53,599 nt of DNA from an uncultured Clostridia bacterium (GTDB lineage Bacteria > Bacillota > Clostridia > Christensenellales > UBA1242). A model generated the notes under the pieces. The model did not search any database. It worked only from the letters and a program-made list of their open reading frames with translations, and was not told where the DNA came from. The stretch covers positions 1 to 53,599 of the forward strand of contig CALVOG010000008.1 in the NCBI GenBank assembly GCA_944350265.1, given 5' to 3'. Below, piece by piece: positions 10,850 to 19,370 of the stretch. Each line of letters opens with the position of its first letter. Positions within the stretch are counted from its first letter, which is position 1. A program made the position numbers and the translations under genes.

Positions 10850-11533
10850 TCACTGCGAGCGTCTCTCGGCTTTTTGAAAGCAAAATGATTTCAGTTTTGT
10901 GGATAGTTTTTGGTTCTCTAATTTTAACTTATTCACCTCAGCAATCTTCACGGCGAGGTCCTTTTTCATTTTGTCAAGTTCTCCTTTAACCTCTCGCAAG
11001 GCACTTGTCGAAACAAACTTTTCTTGCATTTTTCCGCGCGCCTCATCCTCGGCGTTACGGCGAATGAGTTTGCAAAGCCCTAAAAACAGGCTGTTTATGT
11101 CGGTTTCTGTTAAATTTTTTTGCTTAAAGGGGACGATGTTATTTGGCGTTTTCAAATTTTGATATTTGTTTTGAAGGCGCGTCATTTTGGTCATATCACC
11201 GCCCGAAAGTTTAAAGCACGCCGAGCGCACCGACATACCACCGTCCGTCAACTTTTTGATTTCCGCCATAAAATCTCTCTCCTGCTCCTTTGTGAACGGC
11301 ACAAGTTTGTTTTTCATATGCTTTTTTAAATCAATTTTAAGGCGATTGACGCGCGCAGGGTCAGCGCTTAGATTGTCGACCTCCTTGTAGTAATAATTTC
11401 GCACACTGTTTTTCTTTCGTCCGTAACTTTTGGCGTGATTTAAGAAGGCAACCGAAAGCGCCTGCCCCTTACTTTTAGCGCTCTCAACCTCCAAAAACAG
11501 CGATTTAACCTCTTCGTCTTTCCAAATATTCAT
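10850..11533 (-). CDS. Probable DNA-binding regulator with two Myb/RsfA-like repeats, 227 aa
   Basis: Two similar segments, residues 2-50 (starting IWKDEEVKSLFLEVE) and about 77-127 (starting PFTKEQERDFMAEIKK), have the acidic W/F-x-x-E-E start and the helix pattern of Myb/SANT-like DNA-binding domains. These are seen in the RsfA family of sporulation regulators in Bacillota. The C-terminal 60 residues are a Lys/Glu/Leu coiled coil that could dimerise. The ATG at 11533 is chosen because GAGAGGTGAG precedes it; the frame upstream encodes an implausible Phe/Leu-rich stretch. The upstream region contains repeated palindromic half-sites at its own promoter, which suggests autoregulation. The family assignment is moderate, from pattern only; the target genes are unknown. 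Confidence 0.75.
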   Translation of the reverse strand: MNIWKDEEVKSLFLEVESAKSKGQALSVAFLNHAKSYGRKKNSVRNYYYKEVDNLSADPARVNRLKIDLKKHMKNKLVPFTKEQERDFMAEIKKLTDGGMSVRSACFKLSGGDMTKMTRLQNKYQNLKTPNNIVPFKQKNLTETDINSLFLGLCKLIRRNAEDEARGKMQEKFVSTSALREVKGELDKMKKDLAVKIAEVNKLKLENQKLSTKLKSFCFQKAERRSQ

Positions 11534-11644
11534 ACTCACCTCTCTTTTCGTAATTCTTGCCAAAAAGAGAAAAGTTAAACTTGCATAACAAAAAATGCCA
11601 AAGTTGAAAATATTTGAATATAAATATAAAAACCAATATAAAAA

Positions 11645-11717
11645 GTTAAGATTACTTAACAAAAGTGAATGTAAAAAATGCCAAAGTTAAGATTATTTAA
11701 ACAAAATAAGTTGTCAA
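11645..11717 (-). promoter_or_regulatory. Promoter and putative operator of the Myb-like gene
   Basis: On the minus strand TTGACA (11717-11712), a 16-base spacer and TAATCT (11695-11690) form the promoter. A perfect inverted repeat GTTAAG-N4-CTTAAC lies at 11645-11660. An imperfect copy, GTTAAG-N4-TTTAAAC, starts at 11686 and overlaps the -10 box. Two copies of AAAATGCCAAAGTT lie at about 11590 and 11676. The arrangement fits an autoregulatory operator. Confidence 0.5.
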
Positions 11718-11791
11718 GTCTAATCTTGCAACACTAATATATCCTATTATTAATGGAGTAAAAATATCTAAATTTAAAATAGAAAATAAAA

Positions 11792-11836
11792 GTTAAAATT
11801 CTTTTCAAAACAATAATGTTAAAATTCTTTTCAAAA
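11792..11836 (+). repeat. Direct repeat, two 19-bp copies
   Basis: Two identical 19-bp copies, GTTAAAATTCTTTTCAAAA, lie at 11792-11810 and 11818-11836 in the A/T-rich gap between the Myb-like gene and the DUF4363 gene. The rest of 11534-11942 holds only the promoter region described and A/T-rich DNA. Confidence 0.75.
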
Positions 11837-11942
11837 ACTTTCCTTTTCACGCACATAATCAATTACGCTTTTTAGAAAATATAAAAAGGTTTTTAGGTGT
11901 GAAATTTACGCATTAAGCAAGATTAAAATCGCAACCGCTCAA

Positions 11943-12347
11943 TCACAAGATATTATGAAAACTTGCGCCCATAAAGTGGTGATACTGCTCTTCGTATAGT
12001 TTCACAAGTTCCAGCGAAGCCATAAACTCCTTGCGGTCGCCCTCTTCCATATATGTTTTCATACGCGAAATCTCCACGCCAATTTCTTGGATGGACTTGT
12101 GGTTGACCATAAAGCAGAGGTTCGCTTCGTCACGAAACCACTTCTCTTCAAGGTTGTTTAAAAGAGTGGAAACATCATTGTTAAGTATGCCGTCATTCTC
12201 ATCCACCGCCACCTCGATTTGATAGCAGTAAGAGCGCACCGACGAGAGCGCGTCGCAAACCAGCCTATCTTCAAGCACGCATATGCCTACAAGCACGCCT
12301 AAAATTAGCAGAATCGAAACAAGTTGAAACCACATAAACCTTGTCAT
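11943..12347 (-). CDS. DUF4363 family protein
   Basis: This 134-aa protein has one N-terminal hydrophobic helix (residues 4-25, FMWFQLVSILLILGVLVGI). A helical, charged extracytoplasmic domain follows, with EEKWFRDEANLCFMVNH, which is typical of DUF4363. In Clostridia this family is commonly encoded next to a YetF (DUF421) protein, as here. Its start overlaps the yetF stop by four bases (ATGA), so the two are translationally coupled. The role is not known; the pairing suggests a shared membrane function, possibly in sporulation. Confidence is good for family, low for function. Confidence 0.85.
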   Translation of the reverse strand: MTRFMWFQLVSILLILGVLVGICVLEDRLVCDALSSVRSYCYQIEVAVDENDGILNNDVSTLLNNLEEKWFRDEANLCFMVNHKSIQEIGVEISRMKTYMEEGDRKEFMASLELVKLYEEQYHHFMGASFHNIL

Positions 12348-13063
12348 TCGCTCACCTCGCCAAGTGGGCGCGTGGAAAATGTGGTGTATTTTTTGTTATA
12401 CGCCTGCGCAAAAACCTCGCCCGCCTTATCAACCGACAGCACAAGGCAATCTTTCACGCGGTTTATGCCCGCCTTCTTCAAAAGATTCTTAACATCGTCA
12501 GGGGTGAGTTTTGCCACTTTTAAGTTTTCCTTCATCACCTTCCCTTCCGCCACAACGTTTATTGGAAGAGCGCTTTCGTCCGCCTTTATTTTCATATCGC
12601 CCACTGTGAGAGGCGAAAACTCGCTTTTTGGCAAAACACTCATCTTGCCGTTCGTTTCCATAATGGCATATTGCACCTCAGCGAGCGAAAAATACCCCGC
12701 GCCTCGCATCGACTCCATAATGTCGTCAACGGTCAAGTTGAGATTTTTTAGCGCCTTATAGTCAATTCCGTCTGGGTTTATGACGATAACAGGTTTTCCG
12801 CTTATGAAGCGCGAAAATTTTGAGGAGCATTTGCATAGAAGAGTGAGCGCAAAATGAATTAAAACCAGCGTCAAAAGTGGCACAATTCCGTGCAAAACAG
12901 GCACCGAAATTTCCGCCATAGGAATTGTGGCGAGGTCGGCAATTATAAGCGTCAAAACAAGTTCAAACGGTTGCATTTGCCCAAGTTGCCGTTTGCCCAT
13001 AAGCCGATAAAGAAACAGCACGATAAGATAGATTATGATTGCTCTTAAAACGATTGTCAACAT
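12344..13063 (-). CDS. YetF-like DUF421 membrane protein
   Basis: The 239-aa product has three N-terminal membrane helices (residues 2-21, 35-52, 60-78) with the hallmark YRLMGKRQLGQMQPFEL between the first two. A cytoplasmic alpha/beta domain follows, beginning GKPVIVINPDGIDYKALKNLNL and containing MRGAGYFSLAEVQYAIMETNG, which is diagnostic of DUF421/YetF. The C-terminal part (about 150-239) is a second small domain. Members occur in spore formers and are often paired with DUF4363, which follows directly here. The molecular function is unknown. Confidence 0.93.
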   Translation of the reverse strand: MLTIVLRAIIIYLIVLFLYRLMGKRQLGQMQPFELVLTLIIADLATIPMAEISVPVLHGIVPLLTLVLIHFALTLLCKCSSKFSRFISGKPVIVINPDGIDYKALKNLNLTVDDIMESMRGAGYFSLAEVQYAIMETNGKMSVLPKSEFSPLTVGDMKIKADESALPINVVAEGKVMKENLKVAKLTPDDVKNLLKKAGINRVKDCLVLSVDKAGEVFAQAYNKKYTTFSTRPLGEVSE

Positions 13064-13143
13064 ATGGGTAGTATGTCAAAAAATTTTATTTTTATAAAAA
13101 AGTTGAAAAAATAGACAAAATTTTGATAAAAAATGCGAAAAAA

Positions 13144-14673
13144 TCATCTTTTTTGACGTTTTTGCACCTTAATCTTAAATTTTTCCTTCACCTTGGCAAA
13201 ATAGTAATGGATGTTCACAACGTTGAATGTGAGGCATAAGGCGAGATAACACCCCACCCCAAGAAGCCCACTAATTGTGAGGTTAAGAAAGAGCGGAAGG
13301 AAGTTGTCTAAAAGCCCACACATAAAAGATGTGATGAGTATCGGTGGCAAAGATAGGAGAAAAAATCCAAAGAGATTCTTCCAAATTTTAACTTTTATGT
13401 TTAACTTGCGTTTGAGCATAAAGAGGTTGAGTTGCATTGTTATCAATGTGCTTATCCCCATTCCAAACGGCAAGGATAGCACGCCCATAAAACTTGTTAG
13501 CCACATAATTGAAATAAAGGTAAACACCCCGCCGATAATGTAATTTACAAACGATTTCACCTCAAGCCCCGCGGAATTTAAAATCGCCGAGGTCACATTT
13601 GTCACGCCCATTGGAATCATAATCCAACTTGAAAATTGTAAAAGCGTTCCGCTCAGCGCCTCGCCATAAAGAAAAAGCCCAATTTTATCGCCCACCGCAA
13701 CAAACATCGCCATCGCCAAAAAGGAAATAAACAGCGCAAAGTTCACCGAGGAAGTTACCCGCTTTTGAATATGTTCGCTGTCATTTTTGGTCATCGCAAT
13801 TGCAATGTCAGGCACAAGCGCCGTTGAAAGCGCGCCCGTCAGCGTGGTTGGCAAAAATAGAAGAGGGAAGGTCATTCCAAGTGCAATGCCGTATATGCTC
13901 ATCGCTTGCGAGGCGGTGTAGCCAGCAAGAATTAGGCGCGCAGGCAGAATAAGCGCAATCAAGGGTTGCACCAAACTGCCCACAATTCGAACGCCCGTGA
14001 TTGGCGCCGAACGTGAGAGCACGGTTTTGTAAATTTTGGTGGGTCTACTTAGCCTCCCGCCGTAAACAAAGTAAAGCACCACAACGAAAACCGCCGAAAG
14101 CACGCACGAAAAAGTAAATGACCACGCCACATTTTGCGCGCTTTTTAAAACACTCATCCCAGCATTTAAAAGTAGGACGCTGAAAATTATTTTCACCACC
14201 ATTTCAAAAAGTTCGCTTATGCACAAGGCAAAATAGTTGTCACATCCCCACATCGCGCCACGGAAAACGGAATAAACCGCTGAAAAAATAAGCGACGGCA
14301 GAAGAATGATTAAAATGTTTATGCAACTTTCGTCAGTAAAAAGTTTTGCAAAAAGATTTTTAAAAATAAGAACAACAATGCACAAAATTATGCTGACAAC
14401 AACGCTTAATATGAGCGCCGACGACACTAAACTGCCAGTTGCTTTCTTGTCCTTTGACACGCGATAAGACGCCGTCATACGCGAAACAATCAGCGTCAGC
14501 CCACTCGACACCACCGTTAAAAACACCATAAAAACAGAGAGCGCCACTTGATAAACTCCAAGCGCCTCAGCGCCGATTGTGCGCGATAAAAAAATGCGCA
14601 AAAGGAAGCCTAAAAAACGCGTAAGAACGGAGAAAAACGAAATTATTGCCACACTTTTAAAGATTGATTTCAT
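13144..14673 (-). CDS. MOP-superfamily flippase, SpoVB-like polysaccharide exporter
   Basis: A 509-aa polytopic protein with about 14 hydrophobic segments throughout. It starts MKSIFKSVAIISFFSVLTR, followed by FLGFLLRIFLSRTIGAEALG, the pattern of SpoVB/MurJ-like members of the MATE/MOP superfamily. SpoVB is needed for spore cortex peptidoglycan; relatives flip lipid II or polysaccharide lipid intermediates across the membrane. The ATG at 14673 is chosen over an upstream in-frame start at 14712 because it gives the family N-terminus, although no strong ribosome site precedes it. It lies 80 bases upstream of yetF on the same strand, so it may share a transcript. It could instead serve vegetative glycan export. 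Confidence 0.88.
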   Translation of the reverse strand: MKSIFKSVAIISFFSVLTRFLGFLLRIFLSRTIGAEALGVYQVALSVFMVFLTVVSSGLTLIVSRMTASYRVSKDKKATGSLVSSALILSVVVSIILCIVVLIFKNLFAKLFTDESCINILIILLPSLIFSAVYSVFRGAMWGCDNYFALCISELFEMVVKIIFSVLLLNAGMSVLKSAQNVAWSFTFSCVLSAVFVVVLYFVYGGRLSRPTKIYKTVLSRSAPITGVRIVGSLVQPLIALILPARLILAGYTASQAMSIYGIALGMTFPLLFLPTTLTGALSTALVPDIAIAMTKNDSEHIQKRVTSSVNFALFISFLAMAMFVAVGDKIGLFLYGEALSGTLLQFSSWIMIPMGVTNVTSAILNSAGLEVKSFVNYIIGGVFTFISIMWLTSFMGVLSLPFGMGISTLITMQLNLFMLKRKLNIKVKIWKNLFGFFLLSLPPILITSFMCGLLDNFLPLFLNLTISGLLGVGCYLALCLTFNVVNIHYYFAKVKEKFKIKVQKRQKR

Positions 14674-14837
14674 ACATTTTAATCTATGTGGAAAAAGCGC
14701 GCCACTTGCCAAAAAGTAAAAACTTTATCATTTTTTCGCAAAAAATTTCGGGCACAAGAATTTTTGCAATCATCAAATTGATTTGTGGTGGGTTTATAAA
14801 GACAATAAAAGTTGAAAAAATCTTAAAAAACAAAAAA

Positions 14838-14950
14838 CATAAAAATTGTTGTTTTTTAATGCAAAAATGCCATAAAAATTGTTGTTTTTTAATGCAAAAA
14901 TGCCATAAAAATTGTTGTTTTAGCAAAAATATCATAAAAATTGTTGTTTT
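14838..14950 (+). repeat. Tandem repeat, about four copies, 33-bp unit
   Basis: Two exact 33-bp units (14838-14870 and 14871-14903) start CATAAAAATTGTTGTTTTTT and end TGCAAAAATGC. They are followed by a 29-bp variant (14904-14932) and a truncated fourth copy (14933-14950). The region lies between the divergent flippase and LysM genes. There are no unique spacers, so it is not CRISPR. The remainder of 14674-15034 shows no gene. Confidence 0.85.
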
Positions 14951-15034
14951 CGAAAAAATCTAAAAACCGACAATAACATTTTTGCGTGCAATTTAATATG
15001 TTATCTTCGCATAAATTATAGAATGGAGGTAAAA

Positions 15035-15220
15035 ATGAGCGTTAAAAAAATCGCTTTCCCGTATTATAGAGTAAAGGAAGGGGAAAACTTAAAAATATTA
15101 ACTGAAAAGTTCCACACCGACAGCGTTAAAATTCTTTTGTTAAATAATATGTCACCCAAACAAATAAAAGAGGGCGCCTTTGTGAAGATTGACCAAGTGG
15201 TAAAATTAAAAAACGACTAA
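15035..15220 (+). CDS. Single-domain LysM mini-protein, 61 aa
   Basis: Residues 10-55 form one LysM domain (YYRVKEGENLKILTEKF, then NNMSPKQIKEGAFVKI). LysM binds N-acetylglucosamine-containing glycans such as peptidoglycan. There is no signal peptide, no catalytic domain and no second repeat, so the protein is essentially only the domain. GGAGG precedes the ATG at 15035; an ATG at 15023 overlaps that ribosome site and is rejected. Solo LysM proteins without export signals are known in spore formers, where they can join the coat or cortex interface from the mother cell. That role is an inference here. Confidence 0.85.
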   Translation: MSVKKIAFPYYRVKEGENLKILTEKFHTDSVKILLLNNMSPKQIKEGAFVKIDQVVKLKND

Positions 15221-15459
15221 GCGCAAGGTGCGGTGTTTAAAATTGACTATGTTTTGCTACAAAAGAGGATAGATAAGGGCTATGATAAAGCATTTTCGCT
15301 ATGGAACAAAGCCTAAGACGTAGGTGGCAATAACATTTGTAGACAATGACGAGGGCTTGTCCCGAGGAATGTCACGAATGTGCCACATACGAACTTGGTC
15401 ATTTTAATCATTTTTCTATTTTGCGTTATTTATAAAACACTAGACTACGATGTTGACAC

Positions 15460-16506
15460 CTACTTGACATCCCCGGTATTTTTTACGACATTATCATCGT
15501 TTTTTACGCTTTTCTCTTCATTTTTTTCACTGTTTTTAACTTTTTTAGCACTTTTTTTAACATTTTTCACACTTTGTTCAATATTTCGCTTGTTTTTTTC
15601 TTGGCTTTGCATATTTTTTTCATTATGGACGCTTCTTTTCTCATTCTCAATATCGGCAAGGTCTTTGGCGTCAAGTTTTTCGTCCACCCTATTTTTAAGT
15701 TCGTTATTCTTCAAAATCTCATCTCTATCAATCTTCACCTCTTTCTTGCTTTTGAAGGTGTTAAGAAGGAAATTTTCAATCTGCTTTTGGTATTTATATG
15801 AAAGAAACAACACCACCACAATCGCCACAATAATGAACGCCCACACAATAAGTCCCCAGCCGTGGTAAGGTATGAGATGCCCACTGCCAAAATACGCCAC
15901 CGTGAAAACACCAATCGGGCGTGCAATCAAATTGGTTACCGTGAAAAACGTCCAACTCATATCGGTAAGCCCCGCCACGAGGCACAACACGTCGTCTGGG
16001 AAAATCGGCAAAAGCATCATAATGAAAAAGGAATATTTGGCGTTGGTTAAAAATTTCACCCACTTGTCGCAAGTTTTTTCACCCACCATAAACGCCACAA
16101 GTCGCCTGCCAAAAACCTTGCCAAGCAGGAACGCCAGCATACTTCCAAGCAAAATCCCCGCAAGTGACAAAAGCGCCGATTCTAACGGCGAGCCGAACGC
16201 CCACACGCCTGCAATGATGGTGACAGTGGATGGCAATGGCAAAAATGTGACCTGCAAGAATGAAAGTGCCACGAAGCCAAGGCGTCCCCAAAAGCCCCAA
16301 GACTCGATGACCGCTTGCAGTTTTTCTGCTGAATTTATTTTTTCCCAAACACCCGTCCAGCGCAAGATAAAATAGCCAAGTGTGACAAGTCCAGCGATAA
16401 TGACAACCACCAAAATCGTGCGCCATATTTTCGCTTTGAGCGACAACTCCTTTTCGCCCTTCTTCAATTCGACTGACGTTGTTTTCGACTTTTCTTCCTT
16501 CTTCAT
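15460..16506 (-). CDS. TVP38/TMEM64 family membrane protein with charged C-terminal tail
   Basis: The 348-aa protein belongs to the TVP38/TMEM64 (SNARE-associated, DedA-related) family. The core shows FLQVTFLPLPSTVTIIAG and later LPIFPDDVLCLVAGLTDMSW, the typical re-entrant and membrane segments (about residues 30-240). Family members are thought to act as lipid scramblases or in membrane homeostasis. A tail of about 100 residues (250-348), very rich in Lys, Asn and Glu, follows the last helix and is not part of the family domain. It is predicted cytoplasmic and disordered. The ATG at 16506 follows the -10 box almost directly, with no ribosome site, suggesting a leaderless message. Confidence 0.9.
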   Translation of the reverse strand: MKKEEKSKTTSVELKKGEKELSLKAKIWRTILVVVIIAGLVTLGYFILRWTGVWEKINSAEKLQAVIESWGFWGRLGFVALSFLQVTFLPLPSTVTIIAGVWAFGSPLESALLSLAGILLGSMLAFLLGKVFGRRLVAFMVGEKTCDKWVKFLTNAKYSFFIMMLLPIFPDDVLCLVAGLTDMSWTFFTVTNLIARPIGVFTVAYFGSGHLIPYHGWGLIVWAFIIVAIVVVLFLSYKYQKQIENFLLNTFKSKKEVKIDRDEILKNNELKNRVDEKLDAKDLADIENEKRSVHNEKNMQSQEKNKRNIEQSVKNVKKSAKKVKNSEKNEEKSVKNDDNVVKNTGDVK

Positions 16507-16514
16507 ATTAATAT

Positions 16515-16542
16515 ATTATACTACTTTTTCATAATCTTGCAA
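16515..16542 (-). promoter_or_regulatory. Promoter of the TVP38 gene, leaderless type
   Basis: TTGCAA (16542-16537), a 16-base spacer and TATAAT (16520-16515) lie on the minus strand. The expected transcription start is 1-3 bases before the ATG at 16506. Confidence 0.6.
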
Positions 16543-16589
16543 ACCAAAAGAGTTTTTTTTGTGAATTATTTTTGTTTTAAGTTATGACT

Positions 16590-16840
16590 TTTTTATCATT
16601 TAGTTATTGTTTTTATCACTTAATTATTATTTTTATCACTTAATTATTATTTTTAACGTTTAACTATTATTTTTTATCAATTAATTATTTTTTTATCATT
16701 TAACTACTGTTTAAATCATTTTTTACTATTTTTAATTATTTTTTTGCTGTTTTTTTTATTTTTTTTGCTATTATTTTTGTTATTTTTTATTATTTTTTCG
16801 ATATTTTTTTATTATTTTTTCGATATTTTTTTATTATTAA
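16590..16840 (+). repeat. T-rich degenerate tandem repeats
   Basis: The whole gap 16507-17013 is extremely T-rich on the plus strand. From about 16590 to 16712 a degenerate unit of about 20 bases (TTTTTATCACTTAATTATTA) repeats five or six times. From about 16785 to 16840 a 22-base unit containing TTTTTTCGATAT repeats. No open frame or RNA gene is seen. On the coding (minus) strand this is an A-rich spacer between the VanW gene and the TVP38 gene. Confidence 0.7.
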
Positions 16841-17013
16841 TGTTTTTTTATTAATTTAGCGTTATTTTGGTAGTTTCGTGGCGTTATTTTTGCTTTGTTT
16901 TAATAACTTTTCATTATTTTTAGCATTTTTTGTTATTTTTAATGTTTTTTTCGTTATTTTTAGTAATTTTTGTTAATTTTTTGTGTTTTTAGCTAGTTTT
17001 AGTTATTAAATTT

Positions 17014-18654
17014 TTAAATTTTGGTAAGTCTTGCTCGGGCGCTCTCCTCCGTTTTAGAGGTGACCTTTTGCGGACTTACAATGGCAACCTCGTTTGCTGG
17101 CAAGGTCATTCCAACGCCAAGTTCACTAGTGCCTTCCATCACAATGCCGTCCTGTGGGCGATAAAAATCGTGTCGAATTTCCTTTTCTTCCACAAACTCT
17201 CCGTCTTTATAATACCTCAAATAGCCCTTGCTTTCATAGCCCTCCTTAGGCCATTTGACGCGATAAAATTCGCCCTTATAGAGAATTTTGTTCGCATATT
17301 CCCCCTTCTCGTCCGGCAGAATTTGGTCGCCATTATGTGGAAGAATTTTTACAAGTTCCGCCCGCCTTTCAATTCTAACTCCGTCCATATCCTGCCCAAA
17401 GATTTCCACCGTGACCTTTTCGTTGTCCGCTGAGCATTTAATGTAAATCGGCTTTTCTAGGTTGTTGGTGAACACCAAATCGCAGTCACCGCCCGACACC
17501 ATTGCGTCGAACGAAAGCGGAACATAGGAGGCTGGAAGCGAATGGTGAAAAACCTTGTCAATCTTAATTCCTGCAAGAAGAAGGGCGTTGTATAGTGTGG
17601 TCGACGCCTGGCAAACACCTCCGCCCACGCCGTCAACATACACGCCGTTATAGATTATGTGTGCGTTTTTATAGCCATTTTCCTCCGTTCGTGCACCAGT
17701 TATTTCGTTGAACGACACCGTCTGCCCGCTTTCAACAACCAGCCCATTGAAACTTTCAAGCGCACGCCGAACATTGTTTTTTCGATTTTCAGTGCTTTTG
17801 GAATAATCGGTGGAAAATTCACTGCGCTTCACTACCGACTTCAAAAGTTCGTCCTCATCAAACTCCGCCTCTATCTCCACGATTGGTATTTCAACATCCA
17901 CCACATTTTGGTTAAGAAGCGCCTCGTCAATTCTCTTTCTTAGTTCATCCCTTAAAACGATAACCGCGCTTTGCCCCGCATCAACGGAAAAGGGGTTTTC
18001 ATTATTAGGCGCAAAAACAAGTTGCGCTTCTTTCTGCTCTCGCTCCACCTCACTTGCAACTTCTTCAATTTTTTCTTCCACACCAGCAAGCACACTTGCA
18101 TATGACACATTAAAATTTTTGCCGTTCTTTTCAATTTCCTTTTTCTTTTTAAGGTTCTCAAAGTAGTTGCCGGTTTTGCCATAGGAGGCAATCGTTTTTA
18201 TATCCTTTTGAAGTCCGTTTGCAACTTCAAAATCTCCGCCTTTAAGTTGCCACTTTTTGTCACCGCAACTTAAATTTATCCGCACGTTGCCCTTGTTTTT
18301 CAACATCTTTGTTAGCACCGCATTTTCCGCTTCTGCCATCGTCATTCCGCCAACATCTATGCCATTTATTTTGGTGTTTTTATAGAATTTTGAATCCGCC
18401 GTCACCGCGCTTGCAAAGAAAAATTGACAAACAAGAAGTAAACACACCGCCAGTGTCGACACCGAAAGAAACCAAACAAAACCGCTTTTTCTTTCCCTCT
18501 TATTTTCATTCTTTTTCACGTTTTCATTTTTAGTTATAGTGTTTTTTGAAGAATTTTTGCTGTTTTTTGAGGTTTTTTTCATATTTTTCGTGGTTTTTTG
18601 CTTATTTTTTTGCGTTTTTTCTTTTTCTTCCAATTTTTTTCTTTTATTTTCCAT
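17014..18654 (-). CDS. VanW domain protein with N-terminal membrane anchor
   Basis: The 546-aa product has a 55-residue Lys/Asn-rich cytoplasmic N-terminus, one membrane helix (about 58-80), two peptidoglycan-binding-like domains of the YoaR type (KINGIDVGGMTMAEAENAV near the start) and a VanW domain at about 280-400. The VanW domain shows SFNEITGARTEENGY and GGGVCQASTTLYNALLLAG, both signatures. VanW proteins are cell-envelope proteins, first seen in vancomycin-resistance clusters but common in Clostridia outside them; no other van gene is present, so no resistance role is implied. The ATG at 18654 is chosen over one at 18699; neither has a strong ribosome site. It is convergently oriented to nothing nearby and probably monocistronic. 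Confidence 0.9.
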   Translation of the reverse strand: MENKRKKLEEKEKTQKNKQKTTKNMKKTSKNSKNSSKNTITKNENVKKNENKRERKSGFVWFLSVSTLAVCLLLVCQFFFASAVTADSKFYKNTKINGIDVGGMTMAEAENAVLTKMLKNKGNVRINLSCGDKKWQLKGGDFEVANGLQKDIKTIASYGKTGNYFENLKKKKEIEKNGKNFNVSYASVLAGVEEKIEEVASEVEREQKEAQLVFAPNNENPFSVDAGQSAVIVLRDELRKRIDEALLNQNVVDVEIPIVEIEAEFDEDELLKSVVKRSEFSTDYSKSTENRKNNVRRALESFNGLVVESGQTVSFNEITGARTEENGYKNAHIIYNGVYVDGVGGGVCQASTTLYNALLLAGIKIDKVFHHSLPASYVPLSFDAMVSGGDCDLVFTNNLEKPIYIKCSADNEKVTVEIFGQDMDGVRIERRAELVKILPHNGDQILPDEKGEYANKILYKGEFYRVKWPKEGYESKGYLRYYKDGEFVEEKEIRHDFYRPQDGIVMEGTSELGVGMTLPANEVAIVSPQKVTSKTEESARARLTKI

Positions 18655-18783
18655 ACCACTATTATGCGACAAAAAATAACAAATATCCTTAAATGGCATT
18701 ATGGAAATTATTTTGTTTTCATTATTGAATTATCTTATCTCCATTATTAAATTATTTTGCCGTCTTATTTTGTTTACAATTTG

Positions 18784-18812
18784 TTGACAACTTTAAAAAA
18801 ATGTATTATCCT
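18784..18812 (+). promoter_or_regulatory. Promoter of the 98-aa membrane protein gene
   Basis: TTGACA (18784-18789), a 17-base spacer and TATCCT (18807-18812) precede GGAGGA and the ATG at 18843 on the plus strand. Confidence 0.6.
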
Positions 18813-18842
18813 ATATGTGTTAAGATATTATGTGGAGGAGTT

Positions 18843-19139
18843 ATGGCATCAAAAAAATTTGTGATTTTAAGTGTTATGTTTTGCGTGCTTGCCATTTTGT
18901 TCTTTGTCCTTTTCGAATTTAGCGTTATAAGCAATATGACGCTTTACCTTGCGCTTGTTTATGTCGCCTATTTTGCTGGGCTCGCCCTCTTCTATAACTC
19001 CGCAAACCTACGCCAAGCGAACAAACGAACATCGGCGAACATTACATTGGTCTTTTCGCTTATTATCATCCTCGCTTCGATTGTGCTTATGATTTATGGG
19101 CTTGCTAGTGGCGAACTCGACCTTTGGTGGAATGTTTAA
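18843..19139 (+). CDS. Small three-helix membrane protein, 98 aa
   Basis: The protein starts MASKKFVILSVMFCVLAIL and has three hydrophobic helices (about residues 5-25, 31-50, 64-87) with a short NLRQANKRTSAN loop between helices two and three. I recognise no family. GGAGGA stands seven bases before the ATG. The gene has its own promoter and a strong terminator, so it is monocistronic. Nothing else suggests its role. Confidence 0.8.
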   Translation: MASKKFVILSVMFCVLAILFFVLFEFSVISNMTLYLALVYVAYFAGLALFYNSANLRQANKRTSANITLVFSLIIILASIVLMIYGLASGELDLWWNV

Positions 19140-19154
19140 GCTTAATTAAAAATA

Positions 19155-19185
19155 AAACTAGGTTATAAAAAACCTAGTTTTTTTA
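19155..19185 (+). terminator. Intrinsic terminator
   Basis: AAACTAGGTT (19155-19164) pairs perfectly with AACCTAGTTT (19171-19180), followed by a T-run. It ends the 98-aa gene transcript. Confidence 0.85.
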
Positions 19186-19370
19186 TCACATTAATTAATC
19201 TTAAAGGCAAAATTGCAAAGCAAAATAACATTTAACTATCCTGCCAATGGTTCGATAAGACGAGTTAAGTGTTTCCTTATTAGGCACTTTAAGATTTTTA
19301 TTTCACTTGAAATTTTTGCCCCAAGCATTGTTTTTGCTGTAAATCAATCTCCTAGATAATCATTTACAAC

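Noticed and set aside
14838..14950. CRISPR array
   Set aside because: Units are contiguous with no unique spacers and no cas genes are present.
14664..14963. Cys/Asn-rich 99-aa frame across the 33-bp tandem repeat
   Set aside because: It is created by the repeat period being divisible by three; no ribosome site and an A/T-driven composition.
17014..18654. Vancomycin resistance locus
   Set aside because: Only a VanW-domain protein is present; no vanA/B ligase, vanH or vanX, and VanW proteins are common without resistance.
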